DNA of 64,000 nucleotides from Bettongia penicillata ogilbyi (GCA_023548195.1 JAJHZJ010000808.1:5251182-5315181), one strand, 5' to 3'; positions 11,854 through 23,269 are shown, counted from the first letter of the stretch. A program made the numbers and translations. The notes: generated by a model not told the origin, from the sequence alone.

Positions 11854-12062
11854 GGAACCTAGATTTAGAGTTAACAAGGACCTCAGGGGCTATATAGTCT
11901 AGTCCTCTCATTTTACAGATGAATATCCTGAAGCCCCCAGAATCACATAGCTAGTAAGCATCTGAAGTGAGATGTGAACCCCAGTTTTCTTGGCTCAGAA
12001 TCCAGACCCTATTCACTAAATTTTGCATCTATAGTAGGTGCTTCAAAGATGTTCGGTGACTT
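11854..12062 (+). mobile_element. L2-tailed SINE inserted in the CR1/L3 relic
   Basis: Contains 'cctcattttacagatgaat'-like and 'cacatagctagtaagcatct' MIR/SINE core, ending in an L2-like tail ('atagtaggtgcttcaaagat'). AAGTCATA occurs on both sides (11846-11853 and 12063-12070), and the CR1/L3 sequence is collinear across the gap, so this is a genuine insertion. Confidence 0.7.
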
Positions 12063-12362
12063 AAGTCATATTCTACAGTTGGATTTAAAAAATCAACTTC
12101 TTATAAGAGAATTTGCCACCAGACTATTAGCCAATGACAGGAGGAGGTTTTGGGGTTTAAGTGCTGGCCCACTATGAATCAGTGGTGTGATTTGACAACG
12201 AAAAAACCAAACTAGAACAAACCAAAACAAACTCTCTAATGTGCTTTGATTGTAGTAAGAAAGGCATAATGTCTCAGAACGTGATAATTCTGCCTATGTC
12301 ACATTTCATTGAGAGAATTATGCTCAATTCTGTAAGCCTCTGAACAATCCTAAGGAGAGCAG
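12063..12362 (+). pseudogene. CR1/L3-type LINE relic, 3' part
   Basis: Continues the CR1/L3 ORF2 end: 'ttaaaaaatcaacttcttat', then 'tatgaatcagtggtgtgatt', 'gaacgtgataattctgccta' and 'gaattatgctcaattctg', ending near 'agagcagccaggatgatgat'. These blocks are in the same order as in conserved amniote CR1/L3 copies. Frames are destroyed. Confidence 0.7.
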
Positions 12363-12635
12363 CCAGGATGATGATGAGTGATAACAGTGAACATTTATAT
12401 AACACTTGCCATGTGCCAGATACTGTGTTAAACATTTTAGAAATAGTATTTCATTTGATCCTCATGACAACCCTGGGAGGTAGGTGCTATTATTATCCCC
12501 TTTTTACAGATGAGGAAACTGAGGCAAAACAAATTAAATGACATCCACAGGATCTTATGGCTTAGAAAGTGTCTGAGGCTGGATCTGAACTCAGATCTGC
12601 CTGACTGTAGACTCTCTTCACTGCAACACTGAGCC
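12363..12635 (+). repeat. MIR SINE
   Basis: Near-complete MIR order: 'aacatttatataacacttgc', 'catgtgccagatactgtgtt', 'ttcatttgatcctcatgaca', 'ttttacagatgaggaaactg', and 'tctgaactcagatctgcctg'. Confidence 0.85.
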
Positions 12636-13329
12636 TTGATGAAAGTCCTTGAGTTCAGTTGAGGATACTGAGAATGTTTAATCCAGAAACTTCCAGGGAA
12701 CATGATGCTTCCTTTCATGTGTGAAAGGCTGCTATGTGGAAAGAGAGACTAGACTCTCTTTTCTCGGTCTTAGAGGGAAGTAGTACCAGTAAAAGGTAGA
12801 TGTTAGATTAAGAATTAGACAAGGAGAGGGGAGGGGAAGGCTACCTGGGAAAGTAAGTAATATCTTACCTCTCCTTTGAGACATTCTTGTTCAGGTACAG
12901 GTTAAATGGCAGAAGATCACTTAGCCCTAGTTTGAAGACCTCTCTTGAGAAGTCCCACATAGGTAGCTGTTGCACTTTTGGATAGCTCCAATTGGTGGGG
13001 AGATTTTCCATCTTTGAGACCATTAGTTAAGTAGTATAATTTCCTCTTTTGCTTCAACAGGATTTAGCTACTGTATAGCAAGATCAGAGAAGATGGACGG
13101 CTGTATGAATTTTCCAGGATTTAGGGTCATTAGAATGAAAAACAATGAAAGATCAGGGACAAGGATGAAAGAGAGAAAACTTTCGAAATGGCTGTAACCA
13201 AGCCCTGTCAGTGCTTTGCTTCTGCTATTTCCCCCAGAATTGCATAATATCAACATCAGAAAAGAGTTTGGCAATCTTCTAAGTCTAACTCTCTCATTTT
13301 ACAGTTAAGAAAATTAGTAAAGGGGAAAG
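12636..13329. other. Intronic stretch, weak repeat remnants
   Basis: A CR1/L3-like SINE fragment ('ctaactctctcattttacag') lies at about 13255-13320. The rest is unassigned. Confidence 0.45.
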
Positions 13330-14115
13330 CATATCTAGAGCAGAGTTGATAAACTGGAAGAACAGAGAAGAATACAGTGACTAGATGTCTTGGTTTGTAT
13401 TGAGGCAAGTAAGGAAGGAATTATAGATACTAGATTATGGTCAGAGAGGAATTTCAGAGTTGATTGTCTTGGATGTGGAGTAGTTCCTAGTGGTGGTAAA
13501 TATGTAAGTTGTAGCCATCTTATTGGATAGTGGATGTTATAAAAGTTGGGATTTGAGTTCAAGAACTGAGAATAGGCTATCATTTGAGTTAGCAGCAAAT
13601 AGATCAACATCTCTGAGGATAATGACAAGGGGAAGTGTTGGGGAGAGCTTCCTCAATAATCGCCGAAGTCATGAGGTAAACTGGGGGCAGGAGTAGGTGG
13701 GGGGAGTGTTCAGAAGGTTTCAGTAGATCATATTTACAGTTTAGCATGAAGTCAAAGGAGAAGTTTCCAAGTGACACAATCTGAAAGTAGCATTGGGGAG
13801 TTGTCCTGGAATTAGAATTCGAATCAGCCAGTATTAGTAAGGACAACTAGAGATTCAAGATTCCCTAAGGGAAAGGCAGATTTTAGTTAATATGAGGAAA
13901 TGAAATGAATGTAAGTAGAAAGATGGAGCGGTGATAGCCGAGAATAATGGGGAGATTGGGAGCTGAGGAGAAAGTAGTAACCTTGCAGGGATTAAGCAGG
14001 TTGGGTTTTATGCCTGGAGTGTTAGAACTGAATGACAAGATTAGAAAAATGGGATGGTGGGAGAGAAGTTGAAGAGACAAAAAACTAAAAGAAAGTGCCA
14101 AGTATTTAGAAAACT
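13330..14115 (+). repeat. Ancient repeat A, internal part
   Basis: Purine-rich blocks 'actagattatggtcagagag', 'gatgtggagtagttcctagt' and 'gttgggttttatgcctggag' match the internal body of the old family also seen at 35335-36400. Minus-strand ORFs of 70-97 codons here are by-products. Confidence 0.5.
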
Positions 14116-14577
14116 TGATGATTCTGTTTCAGATGTTGAAAATTAGTTTCCACTGACTAGTTCCTCTTAAGTGAAGTTCACCCTGTGATTTCCCCAATGG
14201 TCAGGGAACAATACAGTTTGTGTGAAGGGTAGAAGGGGAATGAAATATTATATCTAATGGTACACTAGAGCTTCATGGCTTTGGATACCCAATGCTTCTG
14301 TGGGAAAATTCATTTAGGGTTCCAATTTAGACGTCAGGGAACATGTCTCTCCTTTCTTTCCCTCTTCCTCCTCAGCACCTGGATTGGGGACTCATTCTTT
14401 GAACAATAGGAGAGGAGAGGAGAGTCTTGGAAGGTTGTTGAGGGACCAGGATAGGGGCTTTGGAAACAGTAACCTGCATGGTGTAGGCTTTAGGCAAAGA
14501 GTTGTAGGGTCTTGGGACTGATATTTGTATAAAACTTCAGGAATGCCTAGAATATGTTAAAATGTTAAAAAAATGTT
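14116..14577. other. Intronic stretch, no feature assigned
   Basis: Nothing recognisable. Confidence 0.5.
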
Positions 14578-14860
14578 AAAACTGGAGGGGACTTTAGAGG
14601 TTACCTGGTTGTTTAGATGGTAGGAAGAAATGGAATCTGAGATTCTGGGTTCAGATCTTGAATTTTCTACTTAAGTAGCTTCATGACCTTGAGTCAATTA
14701 AAATAAACACATGTGAGGAGCTTCCTTCATGACCTTGAGTTAGTTAGAATAAACAAATGTGAAGAGCTTCCCAAATCTTAAAGTATTATTTAAATGCTAA
14801 CCTTTAAATTTAGATGGTTGGGCTAGATGAGTGGATGGCTTCCAAGGTCCGTTCTAGCTC
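14578..14860 (+). repeat. L2-tailed SINE with an internal tandem duplication
   Basis: SINE body ('attctgggttcagatcttga', 'gaccttgagtcaatta') with the tail 'ggttgggctagatgagtgga' and 'ccaaggtccgttctagctct', which is the usual end of this marsupial SINE group. A 46-bp unit starting CTTCATGACC is duplicated in tandem at 14679-14724 and 14725-14770, with about five differences. Confidence 0.65.
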
Positions 14861-14999
14861 TAGGCACACGCCTTGTTCTGCCGCTACCTCATCTCTCTCC
14901 CATTTTCTATTCCTGTGGTCTCTATCTTCTTCCACATATCCTGCCTCCTTCCACTTTGCCCTTGTTAGCTACCATACTTTCATCCCAATTTCATACTAC

Positions 15000-15632
15000 T
15001 GATGGAGTCCTAACAGAGCCAATCTAACTTCATTGCAGGCCCAGGGTACCTACCTAGACCCCTCCCCCCACCCAATGTCCTAACTTCTTTATATATGCCT
15101 CACTGCTCACTAGAACAACAGGTGTGTCCCTGAAGCTCATAGTTCTCATAGAAGTAGCAGGCGTGGGAACCCAGCCACTGCCGCTACTCAGCCATGACCC
15201 CCCAGACCTATTCCCATAGAAACAGGTGTGTTCTTGTAGTCTATCACAATTACATCATCCACTTAGCCCAAGACAGGACCACAATACCTAACTATGTATC
15301 TTGACCAGACAGGACCACAATAGCTAGCCAATTGGAGGACAGCATGGCCAGAATGTTTAACCGCCAAACCATAGATAAGACCCCTCCTGCATTACCTAAT
15401 CCCTTAACAAACTCCTCCTGCGTTTTTAATATTAATCGTATTCCTGTATTCTATGTTAATTTCTGTTGTGTAATTGTATCTTTACCCTATAAAATCCATT
15501 TTGCTGTCTTTGAGGTTGCTGGTTCCTCCTGGAACTTAGCCCACTTCTTGAGAGGCATCAATCTCAATAAATGCCTAAACTTGGATTCGAGGCGGTCTGA
15601 CTGAATTCTTTGAGACTGTTTCAACCCCAACA
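15000..15632 (+). mobile_element. Solo ERV1-like LTR
   Basis: U3-R-U5 organisation on the plus strand: a TATA box (CCCTATAAAATCC, about 15485-15498), a polyadenylation signal AATAAA (15566-15571), a U5 of about 65 nt and an end in CCCCAACA at 15625-15632. A 16-bp exact direct repeat AGACAGGACCACAATA at 15271-15286 and 15307-15322 lies in U3, as expected for enhancer-type repeats. U5 is homologous to the reversed LTR at 62968. The left edge (TGATGGAG at 15000) is provisional: no matching target duplication was found (CTAC against TATC). No internal retroviral sequence follows, so it is a solo or truncated LTR. Confidence 0.65.
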
Positions 15633-17464
15633 TATCATGAAACCTCAACACTACCTCCTCACATTTATTAAAAGCTGACTTTTCCCTAAGGATTCCACAT
15701 CTTTAACTTACATCACCTCCATTCATCAAGGACTGAACAGGTTGCTTCTTTTGATTTTAATCAGAGACTTTGTTCTCATCTCACTGCAGAAGAAATTAGT
15801 TTTAGAGTTTCTTCCATCACCTCATGTCTTTGAAATACGTTGTCATTCTTTTTGAAATTTTCTATGCTTTTATAAGCAACAAACTTCCCTATCATCATCC
15901 ATTCTCCTTTCCTTCTTTTTTTTTCTTAGTACTTTCTCTTTGTTTCTTTCCTTAAATTTATGGAGAAAGATGAGATAAACATCAGATAAGTCTGGCCACA
16001 AAGAAACCTGGAATTGGTATTTCAAAAGAAAACCCAATTTATCCTGGAATTTTTTTCCTGGATGAAGGAAGGTAATGGAGAGAACTCAACTGCTGAGGGT
16101 GTTGGGGAAAGGAATAGTAGGATGCTAGAATGAAATTGGTGCTGGGGTTGGAAGAGAAGAATAACAGGGACCTGAAGGGTTATATAAAAATGAGCTAGGG
16201 TAAGGAGAATTAAAAATTACATAGATAAAAAGATAGTTAAGGATATAAGACAGTAGGGCACAAAGGCCAATCCAGAGATACATACAATAGGTATTATGAG
16301 AGTTCAGAAGAGGGAGATATAACTGTGGGCTGCTATGGTTTTACTGCAACTCTAAGAACTGAGTTGGACTTTGAAGGGAGAGAGCATTCAGCTAAGCAGA
16401 CTTGCAAGGCATCCAGACTCCTTGTTGGATCTGCATTTTCAAGGGAGGAAGATGGGCAATCCCAGGCACAGCTGGGGGCAAGGAGGGGTCATGTGACTTC
16501 CTGACTGCTTTCATGAAGTAGAGAAGAGTGGAAATCAGGAGCTGCTGAGTGGCAGTGTAGTCAGAAGTCGTGTAAATGACCGCCATGCACATGGTTTCTT
16601 ACCCAGGTAGTAGGCAGTGTAAAATCCGGGGCACAGACAATCTTCTCTTCAGCTCCAAGGCTTCTAAACCAGGCAGACACTGGTATTGCAGGAACACAGT
16701 GCTGTGTATTCCCTTGCTGGGCTTCCCCCAGTGCAGTCCTGGCTGTTCTGGGCACGACTCAAATGGGCAATGCACAAATTTCCTCAGATCCCACAATTGT
16801 TAAATTTCTAATTTCTCGGTGATATCTTATAAATTTCCGAAAACAGATTTATAGATGAACTAATGGACAACAATGTACTTTACCCAGCTAACTTTACCCT
16901 TAGTTAGTGCTTTTGCCTTTGACATAACTTAAAACAAGTCCCCTGAGAGGACTGGCTTTCTCTCGGACCCTCAGAGCTGTCTCAGGCGGCTTGTTGGATT
17001 TTTGTTATTGCTGGATTTTTTGGTATTCTTTGTCAAATAAAATATGCATGTGAAAGGGATAATTTCTTACATAGGTATATAGAAGATTCTTGCAAGGTAG
17101 GTATATGATAATTTTAGAGGAGAAGACACTGTTGGGGTGCAGGGGGAGGGAGAGACCAGAAAAGGTGTTCTGCAAAAGAGGATGCTTGAAATGAATCTTG
17201 AAGGAAAATGGGGCACTCAGAATACAGAGATGAAGGAGGGCATCCTCCTCAAACGTTGACTGAGTACTTGTTAGATCCTGATGAAATAAAGATTAAGTAG
17301 GGATATTGTCTCTGCCTTCAGAGAACTGACAGTATCGAAAGGGTGCCCCTGTGAAAATTCTACTGACTAATTAGAGTTTCAGTAGCCTTCCCTGCCTTCA
17401 CAAAAGTGAATACTTTCAAAAAATCTAATAAGTCAGTATTTTAAAAATTTTATTCTCCAGAATT
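15633..17464. other. Intronic stretch, no gene assigned
   Basis: Unique-looking sequence. 16380-16800 is less AT-rich than its surroundings, with overlapping ORFs on both strands (60-75 codons) and no domain signal. About 17190-17340 resembles repeat A ('gactgagtacttgttagatc', 'ctctgccttcagagaactga'). Confidence 0.5.
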
Positions 17465-18195
17465 CCACTGTGTATGTCCTTTGACCCAGCAATTTCTACT
17501 ATTAGGTCAGTATCCCAAAATCAAAGAAAAAGAAAAGCTCCTATATGTACAAAAATATTTATAGCTGCTCTTTCTGTGGTGGGAAAGAATTGGAAATTGA
17601 AGGGATGCCCAGTCAGTTGGGGAATGACTGAACAAGTTGTGGTATATGACTGTGATTTAATATTAATGTACTCTAAGAAATTATGAGCAGGATGGTTTCA
17701 GAAAAATTTCTGAAGGCTTATACGAACTGATGCAAAGTGAGGTGTGTAGAGACAGGAGATCATTATACACAGTAACAGCAATAGTGTATGATGATCAATT
17801 GTGAATGACTTAGCTGTTCTCACCAATACAGTGATCCAAGACAATTATGAAGGACTTATGATGAAAAATGCTCTCCACTTCACAGAAGGAGCTGATGGAG
17901 TATGAATGGAGATTGAAGCATACTTTTTTACTTTAGTTTTCTTGGGGTTTTTTCCCCTCCTTTTGGGGTTTTTTGGAGGTGGGGTTGTGGGGGTTTGGTT
18001 TTTTTTTTGGTCTGTGTTCTCATTTGGAGCAATGAAAAGTTTTATATGACTGCATATGTTTTATCTCTGTCAAAGTGCTCTCCTTCTTGAGGAATGGGGG
18101 GGGAAGAAAGGGAGGAATGGAATTTGGATCTCAAGTTATTTTAAAAATTGTTTTTACATGTAATCAAAAAAAATAAAAAATGTTTTTTTTTAAAA
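17465..18195 (+). repeat. L1 3' end, plus strand
   Basis: Marsupial L1 3' UTR: 'cctttgacccagcaatttct', 'agggatgcccagtcagttgg', 'gatgcaaagtgaggtgtgta', 'ccaagacaattatgaaggac' and 'gttatttttacatg'-like end, followed by an A-rich tail (18163-18200). It is the forward-strand counterpart of the copy at 20539-21142. Confidence 0.8.
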
Positions 18196-18284
18196 AGAAA
18201 TATGTTTATGAAAACTCTTCAGTCATAAACATCACATACAAATACATGCCTAAGATCTAACCTGTGAGGGTTATATTTCAAATG

Positions 18285-18520
18285 CAGAGGCTGCTGTGGT
18301 GTAATGAAGTAAGAACTGGTCTCAGAACCATGGAGACCTGGGTTCAGGTCTTACCAGTAATACCCCCAAGGAAGTCACTTAATTTCTCAGTTTTCTAGGT
18401 TACTCTCTGAGACTATAAATTCCAGAAAAGATGCTGACACTGGCCAAAGAAGGAGCTGCCTTATTTAGGAGTTCTCTATATCAGTGAAATCACAAGTCCA
18501 GTCCCAATTCTGTTTGCAGC
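18285..18520 (+). repeat. Marsupial tRNA-derived SINE
   Basis: Head 'gctgctgtggtgtaatgaag', body 'gagacctgggttcaggtctt', 'aaggaagtcacttaatttct', tail 'gttctctatatcagtgaaat' and 'cacaagtccagtcccaat'. The same tail is seen at 34982-35195 and 44042-44430. Confidence 0.75.
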
Positions 18521-19570
18521 ACACAGCTTTAAATTCATTCACCCAAGTCAACTAAGGCTAAATGGTGGAACATCCAAAGGCCATGCTGTGTATGGCATTG
18601 TCTGTGTCTTCTTGTTGTGAGTTCCTTTTCTGTTGGTGATAAACCAAAGATTAACATGTCCATTATTCATCCTTTAAGTGCATGTGCCAAAAAGTATTGT
18701 TTGGCCATGGAACATAAGGTCCTATAAATTTTTTCTTCCATAGTTTAAGATTTCACATATCTATGCACTATATTTTGACAACTTATGATTCACTTCTAGT
18801 AATTTTTCAAAAGCAGAAAAAAAGGTAAATCTCCCATTTTTTGTTTCTTGGTAGCTTGGTAACTTGGGAGTAGGGAGTGGGACAAGGATATTGAAATGAA
18901 TGTCCAAAATAAATGTTTAGAATTATTAGTAACATTGTGCTTAGTCATACTTTGTTTCCCCTAGGGCTCTAAATAATTAGTAATTTGCTTTATGTATAAA
19001 TATGTCTCTATACTTCTGAAAAGAAATCCATGATTAGCCCAGGGATGTAGTAATTGTATGTAGATCACAATAGTATGCATTTAATTGTACTTGGTAGGAT
19101 GGTAGTTACCCTATGAGCTAAGAGAGCAGAAGAAGAAACATATATTCCCTCAATTCCTTGTGTGTAGTAGATATGTAAGCCTTCCAGAAAGTCTTTTAGT
19201 AGATCAGAATTAAGATGATGTATCACTGGAGGAAATGAGCAAAATACTGTCAGGGCTTTTTCAATCATAGCTTTTGCAGAGTAAAAACTATTACAGAGAA
19301 TTAAAAAAATGTTTTTCTGCTGAATGGAAGATTGGATTGTAGAAAGGAATTAAATTAAGCTTTGTCTATATTTCGTAGCAACAGAAAACATTTTTTGAGC
19401 CCTTATAGTCAAAAATGGGAACTATTTTTTTCCATGTTTAGCTAGATGCCGTCACTAGATAGACAGATCCTGGCTTTGTCTTTTTCCCCTCAGAAATCAT
19501 TTCATTTTGGATCTTTATTAATATTTATTAATATTCATCCCCTGTATTTGGATAGAATCAGTTGGTGTTT
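18521..19570. other. Intronic stretch, no feature assigned
   Basis: AT-rich, no recognisable repeat or coding sequence. Confidence 0.5.
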
Positions 19571-19612
19571 CATTCATTCATTCATTCATTCATTCATTCA
19601 TTCATTCATTCA
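19571..19612. repeat. (CATT)n microsatellite
   Basis: About ten perfect CATT units. The 88-codon ORF that crosses it (FIHSFIHSFIHS) is a product of the repeat. Confidence 0.95.
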
Positions 19613-19950
19613 CAGCAGGTATGGCTGTGGCTTCTCAAAGGTCGTATGTCAGCCTTTACTAAGCTCTGGCAGGTTCCATCATTTTGGAAAACTTTTGAAT
19701 ATGACCAGTTGATTCAAGACCAGCCTTGTTAAGTTCATAGAGCCTTGGAACTCATGTTAGTCATAGAATAATACCTTTTTTTATCCACTTGTACTCTACT
19801 CTATACAACTAATATACAAAGCTTGAACAGTTCCCTGATATCTAGAAAAAAGATTAGACTTTTTTTTGAGTGTTCTCAGAACTAGGAGAAATGGGTAGAA
19901 GTTGCAAAAAGTCAGTTGAGTTTAGTGTAGAGAAAGACTTCCTTTACTTA

Positions 19951-19997
19951 TACATATACACATACACATACACACACACACACATACACACACATAC
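19951..19997. repeat. (CA)n/(CATA)n microsatellite
   Basis: Mixed ACACAC and CATACA units. Confidence 0.9.
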
Positions 19998-20538
19998 TTC
20001 ATATGGATCAGAGCAGAAATATTTCACACTATGGTGCTATCAGAGGTCTGTGTACCAGAAGTTTGGTCCACAGTAAAGATTTAGCAGAGTGTGGTCTTTT
20101 GTTGTGCAATAAGAAGAATGGTATGCAGAATCTCCCTATGTTCATGCCCGAATGACGAATGAAGAGCTCTGTCACAAAAGGTCCTGGGTGTCAGATGTCT
20201 TAGAGGCAGTGATTCTGGGTGGGTCACACAGCTAGGGCGTTGGACAACCTATGAATTGCTCCATTTGAAGATTGGTTACCATGAGACCACATATGGATAG
20301 CCAGCGGCTGAAAACTCAGTGGATGTTTGGACCAAAATGGAAACACTAGTAAGCACAGTTTGGTATTTTGTCTATCTCTGGTCTTACCATTTTGAGTAAT
20401 GTCAGAACTAAATGTGATCATATATCAGGAACAATTTCTTAACAGTTATAATTGTCTTTACCATGTTTAAGGTAATGGCATTTCATCTGTGCCAGAGAGC
20501 ATTCTTATTTCATGTTGGCATTGGACTAGATAACTTCT

Positions 20539-21142
20539 TTTTAAAAAAATTAATTTATTTGTTTTTAGTTTTCAACATTCACTTCTATCAGACTGAGTTC
20601 TTCTGTTCCCCTGCCCCCCGAAGATGACGTGCTATCGGATATAGGGTATATATGTACAATCATAGATGTTTCCACATTAGTAATGTAAAGGAGAATTAGA
20701 ACCACAGACAAAAACCATGAGAAAGAAGAAATGAGAGAGAGATAGAGAGGGAGAATAGTTTGCTCCAATCTACTTTCAGACTCCAAAGTTCTTTGTCTGG
20801 ATGTGAATAGCATTTTCCATCATGAGTCTTTTGGAGTTGTCTTTGATGCTTGTGTTGCTGAGAAGAGCTAAATTCATCAAAGCTTATCATAGCACAATAT
20901 TGCTATTACAGTGCATAATGTTCTCTTGGTTCTGCGCATTCCACCCAGCATCAGCTCATGTAAGTCTTTCCAGGTTTTTCTGAAGTTCACCTGCTCATCA
21001 TTTCTCATGGAACAATAGTATTCTATTACATTCCTATACCACAACTTGTTCAGCCATTCTGCAATTGATGGGCATCCCCTCAGTTTCCAGTTCTTGGCCA
21101 CCACAAAAAGAGCTGCTCTAAGTATTTTTGTGTATGTTATGA
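20539..21142 (-). mobile_element. 5'-truncated L1, minus strand, with TSD
   Basis: Begins on the plus strand with the reversed A-tail ('ttttaaaaaaattaatttat') and shows the L1 3' UTR in reverse, through 'ccacaaaaagagctgctcta'. ACTAGATAACTTCT is present at 20525-20538 and 21143-21156, a 14-bp target duplication. The target is itself a SINE tail: outside the insertion the flanks join as 'ggactagataacttct' plus 'accatcctttgcaaccctta'. Confidence 0.85.
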
Positions 21143-21214
21143 ACTAGATAACTTCTACCATCCTTTGCAACCCTTAAGATCCTTTGATTCCAAGCACATT
21201 CCTTGATGGTAAAG

Positions 21215-21575
21215 ACTATTCTTTTATTGCATTCTATCTTCTCTAGGACCAAAGCTAAACTACTGGGTTATATCCTCCATGGGACCATGCATCCTTACCT
21301 TCTCTTCCCTCCCTGTTTATCCCCTTCCAACCTATTTCTCTAAATATGGCCCATAATCACTATTTTGAAAAGTGCTTGTGACTTCCTGTACCCTAAGTCT
21401 TTTCCCTGACCATCAGTCCCCCATAGGTGTCCTCATCACCCATTAGAATATAAGCTTCTTAAGGGCATGCTCAGTCTCACTTTTATATTTGTATTTCCAG
21501 TACTTAACAGTACTAATATTTTTGCCTAATTTTTTTTTCCTTCATCCAATGAATACTTGTTGATTGAAATGCACT
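21215..21575 (+). repeat. L2 LINE 3' end
   Basis: 'attagaatataagcttctta' and 'agggcatgctcagtctcact', then 'tatttccagtacttaacagt' and 'tgaatacttgttgattgaaa', the L2 3' UTR order. Confidence 0.7.
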
Positions 21576-21924
21576 TGTGCATCAATTTCTGTGGAAAGGA
21601 CAGCTCTGTTCTTTAATAATAATACAGGTTAACACCTTCATACTTGACCATAAAAATGTTGGAGTTCTCATATGATTCCTAGTATTTGCAACAACAGTAA
21701 CAAAAGTTCTTAAGCTTTCAAGCTGTAAGATAAGCAGGTATCTGTCATGTTGGACACTGTGGATTCAGTGGTAAATATTATTATGGTGTATAGTAAACTG
21801 TATATGGCATTAGAGAGATATTTACATGATAAAGTAATACAGCTGTCTCAATCATGGAATATTAGGCATGTTTATCTGCATTTTTGTCTATCAATTATAA
21901 AACATTTGTAACCTGACAGAAATA

Positions 21925-22165
21925 GAAATGTTGTGGTTGAGTCATTTCAGTTGTATCCAACTCTTCAGGACTTCATTTGGGGTTTTCTTGGCAAAGATCC
22001 TAGAGTGGTTTGCCATTTCTTTCTCCACCTCATTTTACAGATGAGAAACTGAGGCAAATAGGGTCACATAGGTCATATAGTGTCTGAGGTCAGATTTGAA
22101 CTCATGAAGATGACTCTTCCTGACTCCAGGCCTGGCACTCTATCCACTGTTCCACCTGCCTTCCC
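21925..22165 (-). mobile_element. tRNA-SINE with BovB/RTE-like tail, minus strand
   Basis: The left edge 'tgagtcatttcagttgtatc' and 'caactcttcaggacttcatt' is the reversed RTE-type tail. Then 'tggcaaagatcctagagtgg' and 'ttttacagatgagaaactga', ending in the reversed tRNA-like head 'ctctatccactgttccacct'. It shares its tail with the copy at 32016-32242 and with BovB. Confidence 0.8.
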
Positions 22166-22421
22166 ACCTTTCACTTTTAGCTCTAGGAAATAAAGTCCAA
22201 AATAGAAGGTCTCCAGGTTAGGGAGTTTTATCTTGTATCATGGACCTCCTTGGGAGCCTTTGGATCCCTTCTTAAAATACTGTTTTTAAATATATAAAAG
22301 AAAATACTCAGAATTACAGAGGAAATACATTATATTGAAATAAAGATATAATGTTTTTTTCTTATTCAAGTTCACAGATTCCCTAAAATCTGCCTGTGGG
22401 CCCTAGATTCTAGGATAAATT

Positions 22422-22514
22422 GTGTGTGTTCATCCTTTGTTGCCAAAGAAGACCATGCCATCAGAGAAATGATGACATGACTTGCACTTGACTTTGTTTT
22501 GAGTGAGGGAGGGC
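22422..22514 (-). mobile_element. 5'-truncated SINE with (TG)n end and 14-bp TSD
   Basis: A 93-bp insert: 'tgtgtgttcatcctttgttg', 'atgacatgacttgcacttga', 'ctttgttttgagtgaggga'. TTCTAGGATAAATT flanks it exactly at 22408-22421 and 22515-22528. On its own strand the element ends in (CA)n, so the microsatellite-like TG run is the retrotransposon tail. Confidence 0.85.
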
Positions 22515-22858
22515 TTCTAGGATAAATTAAGAGGAGCTGAAAAGAGGGATCTTAGAATAGGACTTAACTATGTACAGCTATCTCAAGAATATAACTGAGA
22601 CCAACTTTGGTCAACTAATCAAGTTACTGGAATGTGACAGCAGCAGCAGCACACATCTCATTATAACCTAGAGCAGTTGATTCAGGCTAGTATGAATCAT
22701 AGGATTTTAAGTGAGTTCACAAACACTTGGAGTCAGGCCTCAAGAGAGGTGATGATTACTCCCCATTCTTCTAGTGTATATCTTGAGTCAAGTTGCTTCA
22801 TTCAGTCAACAGGTCATTATTGGGTACTTTCAGTATGCCCAGCACTGTATTAGATATT

Positions 22859-23174
22859 GTGTGTGTGTGTTCATCCTTTGTTGGTGAAGAAGACCCTGCC
22901 ATCAGAGAAACGATGACATGACTTGCACTTGACTTTGTTTTGAGCGAGGGAGAACCGTGCAGGTCACCAGTCTCACTTCTCCAGAGCCATCTGAATCCAG
23001 TGACCAGATATTCATCAGGATGACTGGATATGACCCAGGGTGAGGCAGCTGGGGTTAAGTGACTTGCCCAAGGTCCCACAGCTAGTGAGTATCAAGTGTC
23101 TGAGGTGAGATTTGAACTCAGGTCCTGGTGACTCCTGCACAGGTGCTCTATCCACTGCACCACCTAGCTGCCCC
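22859..23174 (-). mobile_element. Full-length SINE of the same (CA)n-tailed family
   Basis: About 316 bp. The plus strand starts with TG repeats and 'tcatcctttgttggtgaaga', continues with 'gaaacgatgacatgacttgc', 'ccatctgaatccagtgacca' and ends in the reversed tRNA-like head 'ctatccactgcaccacctag' plus 'ctgcccc'. Imperfect flanks AGATATT (22852-22858) and AAATATT (23175-23181) are the likely TSD. It splits a family A head ('cagcactgtattag' and 'gggcattactgcccccaagg'). Confidence 0.8.
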
Positions 23175-23269
23175 AAATATTAGGGCATTACTGCCCCCAA
23201 GGAGTTTTTTTTAAGGGTGCTTTAATGACATTCTAGTGGAATTTAAAATTTAGATGTTTTTTTTCAGAA

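Noticed and set aside
16385..16800. Less AT-rich stretch with ORFs on both strands, considered as an exon or promoter
   Set aside because: No convincing splice sites in a consistent frame, no CpG cluster and no recognisable peptide.
19571..19612. Regularly spaced repeats considered as a possible structured array
   Set aside because: It is a simple CATT microsatellite without spacers.
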